This document shows, in pieces, positions 1 to 5,288 of a stretch of DNA of 8,264 nt. How positions within the stretch are numbered: position 1 is the first letter of the stretch; the number at the start of each line of letters is the position of its first letter. The translations under genes and the position numbers were made by a program. This DNA is from an uncultured Methylobacillus sp. (GTDB taxonomy: Bacteria; Pseudomonadota; Gammaproteobacteria; Burkholderiales; Methylophilaceae): assembly GCA_946478965.1 (NCBI GenBank), contig CAMLDQ010000088.1, forward strand, positions 1-8,264. Reading direction: 5' to 3'. The notes beneath the pieces were generated by a model. It was not told the DNA's origin. It saw only the letters and a list, made by a program, of their open reading frames with translations, and did no database searches.

Positions 1-141
1 GCCGAAGGGGTTGAAACCAGGGAAATGGCTGATCAACTGAAGGGATATGGGTGCGATGAGGGGCAAGGCTATTATTTTGCGCGCCCGATGCCGGCGGAGG
101 CTTTATCCGCCTTTCTGCAAGAGGCGACAGCTATCGAGTGA
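1..141 (+). CDS. EAL-domain protein, C-terminal fragment (c-di-GMP phosphodiesterase type)
   Basis: This is the last 46 codons of a gene that starts before the window; frame 1 is open from base 1 to a TGA at 139-141. The translation begins AEGVET and continues to GCDEGQGYYFARPMPAEAL. This is the usual end of an EAL domain: the (V)AEGVE(T/N) strand carrying a conserved glutamate of the metal/catalytic site, then the L-x-x-x-GCD-x-GQGYxFARPMPA block. EAL domains hydrolyse c-di-GMP to pGpG, or act as degenerate c-di-GMP receptors. The EAL motif itself and any N-terminal GGDEF, PAS or membrane parts are outside the window, so activity cannot be judged. The next gene is about 240 bp downstream behind its own promoter, so this is probably the end of a transcription unit, although I see no convincing intrinsic terminator. 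Confidence 0.9.
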   Translation, partial: AEGVETREMADQLKGYGCDEGQGYYFARPMPAEALSAFLQEATAIE

Positions 142-302
142 GTTACTTCTTTGCAGAGTATCTTCAGGCGTCGCGAATGAATTTCCCGTATGTGGGGATT
201 TGCCACCACCGGCGCGCACGGTGTCGCATGCGTTGAGGCTGATGCGCGATGAGCTGGAAATGGCCATGGCTTTGTGTGGAACTCGAACCCTTCCAGCGAT
301 TT

Positions 303-317
303 CTCAAACCGTTTGAG
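303..317. promoter_or_regulatory. Perfect palindrome, possible operator
   Basis: CTCAAAC-C-GTTTGAG is a perfect 7-bp inverted repeat around one central base (310). It ends three bases before the -35 box of the predicted promoter. Its centre is near -46 relative to the inferred transcription start (about 356), a position where a dimeric activator could sit. The protein that would bind is unknown, and chance is possible. Confidence 0.35.
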
Positions 318-320
318 CAT

Positions 321-349
321 TTGGCAGATGCCCCATTTAGGGTTACATT
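321..349 (+). promoter_or_regulatory. Sigma-70-like promoter for the 112-aa gene
   Basis: The -35 box TTGGCA (321-326, 5/6 match to TTGACA) and the -10 box TACATT (344-349, 4/6 match to TATAAT) are separated by exactly 17 bp. The inferred start is near 356, giving a leader of about 27 nt. Read by eye; no experimental support. Confidence 0.5.
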
Positions 350-369
350 TACTTACTTGAATTCACACC

Positions 370-377
370 GAGGAGGT
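370..377 (+). promoter_or_regulatory. Strong Shine-Dalgarno of the 112-aa gene
   Basis: GAGGAGGT lies 5 nt before the ATG at 383 and is a near-complete complement of the 16S rRNA 3' end. It is far stronger than the ribosome binding sites of every other gene in the window, which are weak or hardly visible. It fixes the start codon and suggests efficient translation. Confidence 0.85.
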
Positions 378-382
378 TAATA

Positions 383-721
383 ATGAACCCAAAAATGGCT
401 GAGTATCTCGGTGAGCATGCAGACAAGTACCCCAAGCAGATTGAAGAAAGCTTTCCTCACATCTTTGATAAGCTGCTTGAGCTCTGGGGCACCATGCAAA
501 TGCATGATTACCTGGATGAATTGATGATGAGCCGCCGCGCCGGGCGCCAAGGCTTTCCAGATGGGGTGGCTGCGGAGGTGTGGGCCCTCAGTGCCGTATA
601 CGCCAAGCTGTATCCGCCTCCATCTTCGGATTCGCCGGTTAATGATTTGTGGAGCAACGACGTCGATGCCGCCCGCGATGCCTGGAAGCAGGGTTTGACC
701 GGCAAGTCCGGCGAACAATAG
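383..721 (+). CDS. Unrecognised small soluble protein, 112 aa
   Basis: I do not recognise the family. The start ATG is set by a very strong Shine-Dalgarno at 370-377 and a plausible promoter at 321-349, so the gene is very likely real. The protein has no signal peptide or membrane segment. It looks mostly helical and rather acidic, with aromatic/hydrophobic helices at about residues 20-50 (ESFPHIFDKLLELWGTMQMH) and 60-78 (VWALSAVYAKLY). A Pro/Ser-rich turn at 78-86 is followed by a last helix with WSNDVDAARDAW. There are no cysteines, no obvious metal site and no nucleotide-binding motif. It lies 90 nt upstream of glgP on the same strand; glgP has a possible promoter in that gap, so readthrough into glgP is possible but not required. 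A role in glycogen metabolism is only a guess from position. Confidence 0.85.
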   Translation: MNPKMAEYLGEHADKYPKQIEESFPHIFDKLLELWGTMQMHDYLDELMMSRRAGRQGFPDGVAAEVWALSAVYAKLYPPPSSDSPVNDLWSNDVDAARDAWKQGLTGKSGEQ

Positions 722-775
722 CAGTGCTCTGCCTGCGCTAAAGTCGCTGCCTGTGCGAGGCGATGTCCGGGCACC

Positions 776-784
776 TGCTACAAT
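776..784 (+). promoter_or_regulatory. Possible extended -10 promoter of glgP
   Basis: TGCTACAAT matches the extended -10 form TGn-TATAAT (5/6 in the hexamer) in the gap between the 112-aa gene and glgP. No good -35 box is present at 16-18 bp, as expected for an extended -10 promoter. Transcription would start near 791, giving a leader of about 21 nt that contains AGGAA at 799-803, eight nt before the ATG. Confidence 0.4.
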
Positions 785-811
785 TGCCGAAAATGAACAG
801 GAATCATCGTC

Positions 812-3292
812 ATGACGACTTCGCGTAAACCCAGATCTCCCCGCCAATATTCGCTGCGCGCGGAAGAACATGCCATGGACAAGGCGCTGGCCAATCATCT
901 GGTCTATACCAGCGGCCGCCATGCGATCGGCGCCACCACGCGCGACTGGTACGAAACATCGGCTCATACCGTGCGCGACCACCTGATTGAGCGTTGGGTC
1001 GATACGGTGGAAACCTACAACGACCAGGATCCCAAGCGCGTGTATTACCTCTCGCTGGAATTCCTCATCGGCCGCATGCTCTCGAATGCGGCGCTCAATC
1101 TCGGCATCGAGGGGCAGTTGCGCGAGGGGCTGCAGGCACTGGGGCAGGAGATGGAAGCGGTCGAAGAGATGGAAACGGATGCGGCCCTCGGGAATGGAGG
1201 TCTCGGCCGCCTGGCTGCCTGCTTCCTCGATTCGATGGCCTCGCACGACATCCCCGGCATGGGCTACGGCATCCGTTACGAATATGGCATGTTCAACCAG
1301 CACATCGAGGATGGCCAGCAGGTGGAGCACCCCGACAACTGGTTGCGCTATGGTAATCCCTGGGAATTCCAGCGCCCAGATCGGCTGTATCCGGTCAAGT
1401 TCTACGGACATGTGGTCGAGTTTCCATCGGAAAACGGTGACATTGAGCATCACTGGGTGGAGACGGAAACCGTGATGGCGATGGCCTACGACATGCCGGT
1501 ACCCGGCTATCGCACCGAGACCGTCAACAACCTGCGCCTGTGGTCGGCCAAGGCGACGCGCGAATTCAACCTTGAATCCTTCAATGCGGGCGATTACGTC
1601 GGAGCAGTGGAGGAAAAGAACAGCACCGAGAATCTGTCCAAGGTGCTGTATCCGAACGATACATCGATGATAGGGCGCGAGCTGCGGCTGCGGCAGCAGT
1701 ATTTCTTCGTTTCGGCATCCATCCAGGATATTCTGCATCGCTTTATCGGCCGGCACGGAATGAACTGGGACCTGCTGCCCGAAAAGATCGCAATCCAGCT
1801 CAACGACACCCACCCATCGATCGCCGTAGCGGAAATGATGCACGCGCTGGTGGATGTCTACCGGCTCAAGTGGGACCATGCCTGGAGCCTGACCACGCGT
1901 ATCTTCGCCTATACCAACCATACTCTGATGCCGGAGGCGCTGGAGACCTGGTCGCTGGAGATGTTCGGGCGCGTGCTGCCGCGCCATCTGGAGATCATTT
2001 ACGAGATCAATCACCGCTTCCTGCACGACGTCAATCATCGTTTTCCTGGCGACACGGAGCTGCTGCGGCGCGTTTCCCTGATCGACGAGGATCACGGCCG
2101 CCGTGTGCGCATGGCGCATCTGGCCGTGGTCGGTAGCCATACCGTGAACGGCGTTGCCGCGATTCACTCCGAGTTGCTGAAAACCACGCTGTTCGCTGAT
2201 TTCAATAGGATTTTCCCGGGCAAGATCGTCAATGTAACCAACGGCATTACGCCGCGCCGCTGGCTGAATCAGTGCAACCAGAGCCTGACCGAACTCATTG
2301 GAGAGCGTATTGGCGGCGATTTTATCCGCGATCTTGCGCAATTGGAAAAGCTGTTCCCGTACGCGGACGATGCCGGTTTTCGCAAGCTGTTCCGCCAGGT
2401 CAAGCAGGCCAACAAGGTGAGGTTGGCCGAGCGCATCAAGCAGAAGCTCGGCATCGATGTCGACCCGAACTCCATGTTCGATGTGCAGGTGAAGCGCATC
2501 CATGAATACAAGCGCCAACTGCTCAACGTGCTGCACGTGATTACCTTGTACAACCGTATCCGCGCGGGCCAGGTGGAAAACATCACGCCGCGTACCGTCA
2601 TATTCGCTGGCAAAGCGGCTCCGGGGTATTGGATGGCCAAGCTCATTATCCGCCTCATCAACGACGTGGCGAGCATGGTCAATGACGATCCTGCCATTCG
2701 CGGATTGCTCAAGGTGGTGTTCCTGCCCAATTACGACGTGTCCTCGGCAGAGAAAATCTTTCCTGCCAGTGACCTTTCCGAACAGATATCGACAGCCGGT
2801 ACCGAAGCCTCGGGTACGGGCAACATGAAGATGGCGCTGAACGGTGCACTCACGATAGGCACGCTGGACGGCGCGAATATCGAGATACGCGAGGAGGTTG
2901 GTGAAGACAACATTTTCATCTTCGGCTTGACCACGCAACAGGTGGAAGAAGTGCGTGCTGCCGGTTACAACCCATGGGAATACTACAACACGAATTCCGA
3001 ACTCAAACAGGTGCTGGACATGATTGCCGATGGCTATTTCTCCGTGGACGAGCCGGATCGCTACAAGCCGATCTACGAGAATCTGACATGGAATGGCGAC
3101 CACTACCTGCTGCTGGCCGACTATGCCAGTTATGTGGCGACGCAGGATGCAGTCGGCGAACTGTTCAAGGACAAGGAAGAGTGGACGCGCCGGGCTATCC
3201 TCAATGTGGCGCATATGGGCAAGTTTTCGAGCGACCGCACTATACGCGAGTATGCGCAAAAGGTCTGGGGTGTTAACTCTGTTGAACGCTGA
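812..3292 (+). CDS. glgP: Glycogen phosphorylase (GT35), PLP-dependent
   Basis: The enzyme removes terminal alpha-1,4-linked glucose units from glycogen or maltodextrin with phosphate, releasing glucose 1-phosphate in the cytoplasm. The 826-aa length fits the family (E. coli GlgP about 815, MalP about 797). Visible signatures include YLSLEFLIGR (79-88), the glycine-rich loop ALGNGGLGRLAACFLDS (125-141), FNAGDYVGAVEEKNSTENLSK, QLNDTHPSIAVAEMM, TNHTLMPEALETW, VTNGITPRRWL, QVKRIHEYKRQLLN and the C-terminal PLP site EASGTGNMK. In that site Lys673 should carry the cofactor as a Schiff base. The start ATG has AGGAA at 799-803; about 20 basic residues precede the conserved core. No regulatory phosphorylation site of the eukaryotic type is evident. 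The codon usage has no TTA, CTA or TCA at all, which leaves a very long open frame on the opposite strand. DUF4197 follows 23 nt downstream. MalP-like preference for maltodextrin cannot be excluded. Confidence 0.97.
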   Translation: MTTSRKPRSPRQYSLRAEEHAMDKALANHLVYTSGRHAIGATTRDWYETSAHTVRDHLIERWVDTVETYNDQDPKRVYYLSLEFLIGRMLSNAALNLGIEGQLREGLQALGQEMEAVEEMETDAALGNGGLGRLAACFLDSMASHDIPGMGYGIRYEYGMFNQHIEDGQQVEHPDNWLRYGNPWEFQRPDRLYPVKFYGHVVEFPSENGDIEHHWVETETVMAMAYDMPVPGYRTETVNNLRLWSAKATREFNLESFNAGDYVGAVEEKNSTENLSKVLYPNDTSMIGRELRLRQQYFFVSASIQDILHRFIGRHGMNWDLLPEKIAIQLNDTHPSIAVAEMMHALVDVYRLKWDHAWSLTTRIFAYTNHTLMPEALETWSLEMFGRVLPRHLEIIYEINHRFLHDVNHRFPGDTELLRRVSLIDEDHGRRVRMAHLAVVGSHTVNGVAAIHSELLKTTLFADFNRIFPGKIVNVTNGITPRRWLNQCNQSLTELIGERIGGDFIRDLAQLEKLFPYADDAGFRKLFRQVKQANKVRLAERIKQKLGIDVDPNSMFDVQVKRIHEYKRQLLNVLHVITLYNRIRAGQVENITPRTVIFAGKAAPGYWMAKLIIRLINDVASMVNDDPAIRGLLKVVFLPNYDVSSAEKIFPASDLSEQISTAGTEASGTGNMKMALNGALTIGTLDGANIEIREEVGEDNIFIFGLTTQQVEEVRAAGYNPWEYYNTNSELKQVLDMIADGYFSVDEPDRYKPIYENLTWNGDHYLLLADYASYVATQDAVGELFKDKEEWTRRAILNVAHMGKFSSDRTIREYAQKVWGVNSVER

Positions 3293-3315
3293 TTCTTAAA
3301 GAAAGCGAGCTGTCG

Positions 3316-3996
3316 ATGCGTAGCTTACTGGTTTTTCTGGGTTTGTTTTTTGTGAGTCTGGCCCATGCGGCAACGCTGGCTGATTTGAGCAGCAGTGAGG
3401 CTACCGGGGGTCTCAAGGATGCATTGATCCAGGCTTCTGGCGCCGCAGTCGGCAAACTGGGCGTCACCGACGGCTTCTTCAAGAACCCCAAGGTCAAGAT
3501 CCCGCTACCGGATTCGCTCAAGAAAGCGGAGAAGACTATGCGTTTTCTCGGCATGGGTAAGCAGGCCGATGAACTGGTGCTGCGCATGAACAGGGCGGCT
3601 GAAGCCGCGGTGCCGGAAGCCAAGGTGTTGCTGATCGATGCGGTCAAGAAAATGAGCGTACAAGATGCGAAAGCTATACTCACCGGAGGTGACGACGCAG
3701 CAACGCAGTATTTCCGCAAGACCACCTCATCCGCATTGACGGCCAAATTCCTCCCTATCGTCAAAAAGGCAACGGAAAATGTGCAGCTTGCGCAACAGTA
3801 CAACCGATTTGCCGAGACCGGCGTGAAATACGGGCTGGTCAAAAAGGAACAGGCCAATCTGGAAGAGTATGTCACCCAGAAGTCCCTGGATGGTTTGTAC
3901 CTGATGATGGCGGAAGAGGAGAAGGCGATCCGAAAGGACCCGCTGGGCGCCTCGACCAGCCTTATCAAAAAAGTCTTCGGCGCACTTTCTTATTGA
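3316..3996 (+). CDS. Exported DUF4197 family protein, 226 aa
   Basis: The N-terminus is a classic Sec signal peptide: MR, a hydrophobic core (LLVFLGLFFVSL), then AHA|A with cleavage expected after Ala18. The mature protein is therefore periplasmic or outer-membrane facing. The rest matches the DUF4197 pattern as I remember it: ATGGLKDALIQ, GFFKNPKVKIPLPDSLKKAEK (about residues 53-73), RMNRAAEAAVPEAK, MSVQDAKAILTGGDDAATQYFR, LTAKFLPIVKKAT, YVTQKSLDGLYLMMAEEEKAIRKDP and a C-terminal KKVFG. The family is widespread in proteobacteria and has no established function. The ribosome binding site is weak (GCGAG about 6 nt upstream), but the signal peptide starts cleanly at this ATG. It lies 23 nt after glgP with no terminator between, so cotranscription with glgP is likely; this does not show a shared function. 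Confidence 0.9.
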   Translation: MRSLLVFLGLFFVSLAHAATLADLSSSEATGGLKDALIQASGAAVGKLGVTDGFFKNPKVKIPLPDSLKKAEKTMRFLGMGKQADELVLRMNRAAEAAVPEAKVLLIDAVKKMSVQDAKAILTGGDDAATQYFRKTTSSALTAKFLPIVKKATENVQLAQQYNRFAETGVKYGLVKKEQANLEEYVTQKSLDGLYLMMAEEEKAIRKDPLGASTSLIKKVFGALSY

Positions 3997-4031
3997 GCTT
4001 TACCCGGCTCGGGGCGTGCAATCATACGTAG

Positions 4032-4382
4032 TTAATGCTGTTGTGATTGATATTTTGCCAAAGCTTCAGCCAAGGTTTCAAACACCGGAATAATGCGGTC
4101 CAGTCCGACGGTATTCAGTACTTTCGCCACGTTCTCGTCCGGATGGAGTACGGCGAACCATTTTCCGCTTTTGGTAACGGCTTTGGCGTTGAGTAGCAAG
4201 GCGCGGATACCCGTGGAAGATAGATAACTGACTTCCGATATATCGACCACGACTGCTTGCTGGGCGGCCGCAGACAAGGCAGATAATTTCTCCTCTATCG
4301 CCTTGACTCCGGGTATATCGAGACGACCGGAAAGATTGATTCTGGTCACCCCGCCCTGCAATGATTCTTCTTCAATGCCCAT
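4032..4382 (-). CDS. STAS-domain protein, anti-anti-sigma-factor type
   Basis: The protein is a single STAS domain of 116 aa from the ATG at 4380-4382: GGVTRINLSGRLDIPGVKAIEEKL, then VVVDISEVSYLSSTGIRALL, then a C-terminal helical part ending KYQSQQH. Aligned with B. subtilis SpoIIAA (FMDSSG, phosphorylated at Ser58), the equivalent residue is Ser56 in YLSSTG, so a phosphorylatable serine is retained. Family members bind anti-sigma kinases or act as phospho-switches in partner-switching circuits. No HATPase-type kinase, PP2C phosphatase or sigma factor lies nearby, so the partner is unknown. The frame is open further upstream (TTG at 4436, ATG at 4433), adding about 18 residues unlike the family. 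I chose the shorter start because the domain begins there and a candidate promoter lies inside the extension. No strong Shine-Dalgarno is visible for either start. Confidence 0.88.
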   Translation of the reverse strand: MGIEEESLQGGVTRINLSGRLDIPGVKAIEEKLSALSAAAQQAVVVDISEVSYLSSTGIRALLLNAKAVTKSGKWFAVLHPDENVAKVLNTVGLDRIIPVFETLAEALAKYQSQQH

Positions 4383-4388
4383 GGTGAA

Positions 4389-4556
4389 TAGTTGGCAAAT
4401 TTGTTTAAGTGAAGTGTAGCGCAAGTCCGGCATCAATCAAGTCGAATTGCATTGCATTCACGAAAGTTTTTGTGCGTTAACACGTTGTTGGTGAAGTGCA
4501 AACGCAACCGCCGGTAAGCATTCTGGCACACGGCGCCGGCGGGTATTTGCCAACTA
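4389..4556. repeat. 12-bp inverted repeat pair flanking the STAS upstream region
   Basis: ATTTGCCAACTA occurs on the + strand at 4545-4556, and its exact reverse complement is at 4389-4400, with 144 bp between. One copy sits in the inferred STAS leader. The other lies just beyond the 3' end of the XRE-PAS gene. It could be a pair of protein-binding sites, remnants of an inserted element, or chance. Confidence 0.4.
4413..4440 (-). promoter_or_regulatory. Candidate promoter of the STAS gene
   Basis: On the minus strand TTGATT (4440-4435, 4/6) and TACACT (4418-4413, 4/6) are 16 bp apart. The inferred start is near 4406, about 24 nt before the ATG at 4382. Both boxes lie inside the longer possible reading frame, which supports the shorter start. 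Confidence 0.35.
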
Positions 4557-4585
4557 ATGCCGAGCAAGTCCCCGTAGAGCTGACT

Positions 4586-5254
4586 TTAGAGCGAAAACCC
4601 GCAGGGTTCGCCAGTCATGGACCCGAGTATTTCCGTGGTATGGCCATCTGCATCAGCAATCGGCCGCAGTTCTTCCCTGATTTGCATCCATGCGCCGTTT
4701 GCAGTGAGGAATCGGTACTGATGGCAGAGCAGCTCGTCCGCGCGTATGTTCATCAATTGACGATGGATTCGGCGTTGGTCGTCCGGATGGACATGGTCAA
4801 GCCAGAACTTCCCGGAATCCATAAAACTCTCCGGTGAGAATCCGACCAGATGCTGAATATTGCGGCTGATGAAGGTGGCTGCATACTCGGGCATCGGGGT
4901 GCGGGAGAAAAAGACAACGGGTATCCTGTTGGCAATTTCGCCGATACGTATCTGCTCCTGCTCGGTTTCCAGTGACTGGATCTGCTTTTCTTCCGCTTCG
5001 CGCTCTGGATCTCGCGGAGTTGTAGCCTCTGATGTGTGGATTTCCATTTCGACCAGATGCAATAGTTCGGAATTCTTCAGTCCGAAAGCGCGTGCCAGAT
5101 TATGGATGGTGTTCAGGCTGGGCTGCTTGATTCCACGTTCCAGCATGGAGATGAAAGTCCGTTCCATATGCGATATGGAGGCCAGCCTTTCCTGCGTTAA
5201 TCCCTTTTGTAGCCGCAGTTTTCTGATTACCCGGCCGAAATACGATCTGTGCAT
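4586..5254 (-). CDS. HTH-XRE / PAS transcriptional regulator, 222 aa
   Basis: Residues about 6-62 form a Cro/C1-type helix-turn-helix: GRVIRKLRLQKGLTQERLA, then a recognition segment MERTFISMLERGIKQPS and TIHNLARAFGL. A charged, probably coiled-coil linker follows (about 80-108, rich in Glu/Gln/Arg). It leads to a PAS domain of the PAS_3 kind (about 108-213) with FISRNIQHLVGFSPESF, FWLDHVHPDDQRRIH, YRFLTANGAWMQIREELRPI and a final beta strand before GSMTG. There is no enzymatic output domain, so it reads as a one-component regulator: the PAS senses a ligand or redox state, or dimerises, and the HTH binds DNA. The ligand is unknown; no heme or flavin signature residue is obvious. It starts 34 nt after the diguanylate cyclase gene on the same strand, so the two are probably cotranscribed. 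The Shine-Dalgarno is poor, but this ATG begins directly at the HTH domain. Confidence 0.88.
   Translation of the reverse strand: MHRSYFGRVIRKLRLQKGLTQERLASISHMERTFISMLERGIKQPSLNTIHNLARAFGLKNSELLHLVEMEIHTSEATTPRDPEREAEEKQIQSLETEQEQIRIGEIANRIPVVFFSRTPMPEYAATFISRNIQHLVGFSPESFMDSGKFWLDHVHPDDQRRIHRQLMNIRADELLCHQYRFLTANGAWMQIREELRPIADADGHTTEILGSMTGEPCGFSL
4591..4611 (-). terminator. Possible weak terminator at the end of the XRE-PAS gene
   Basis: On the minus strand AACCC-TGC-GGGTT makes a 5-bp stem with a 3-nt loop, followed by a very short T-run and flanked by GCG/CGC that can extend the stem with a bulge. It overlaps the last codons of the XRE-PAS gene, stop codon at 4588-4586. It is short, and the T-run is poor. 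Confidence 0.25.
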
Positions 5255-5288
5255 GATTATGTTCGTATCTGAAATTCAGGCTATTCGA

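Larger units (their letters stand above)
142..382. other. Gene-free stretch between the EAL gene and the 112-aa gene
   Basis: I see no credible gene here on either strand. The short open frames crossing it lack start signals and recognisable protein character. The right-hand third holds the palindrome, promoter and ribosome binding site listed separately. There is also a spaced inverted repeat, GCTGGAA at 253-259 and TTCCAGC at 291-297, which could form a loose stem in RNA but has no T-run and is not a convincing terminator. Confidence 0.6.

Noticed and set aside
278..300. tRNA-like T-arm on the minus strand (GGTTCGAGTTCC)
   Set aside because: The T-stem does not pair properly around a 7-nt loop, position 61 is T in place of C, and no anticodon or acceptor arms can be found upstream.
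72..320. 82-aa open frame on the minus strand over the EAL end and the gap after it
   Set aside because: It runs opposite a clear EAL coding segment, has no ribosome binding site, and its sequence has no recognisable domain.
3273..3968. 231-aa open frame on the minus strand
   Set aside because: It is opposite the DUF4197 gene, which has a signal peptide and family motifs; the antisense protein is Ser/Arg-rich without domain features.
4003..4013. CCCG-GCT-CGGG hairpin between the convergent DUF4197 and STAS genes as terminator
   Set aside because: The stem is only 4 bp and there is no T-run on either strand.
4508..4542. CCGCCGG / CCGGCGG inverted repeat with a 21-nt loop
   Set aside because: A GC-rich 7-bp pair with a long loop and no T-run is easily explained by chance; I saw no recombination-site features around it.
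4496..4837. 113-aa + strand open frame from a GTG
   Set aside because: Two thirds of it lie opposite the PAS domain of the XRE-PAS gene, there is no clear ribosome binding site, and no recognisable family. Its first 30 codons fall in non-coding DNA and could still deserve a conservation check.
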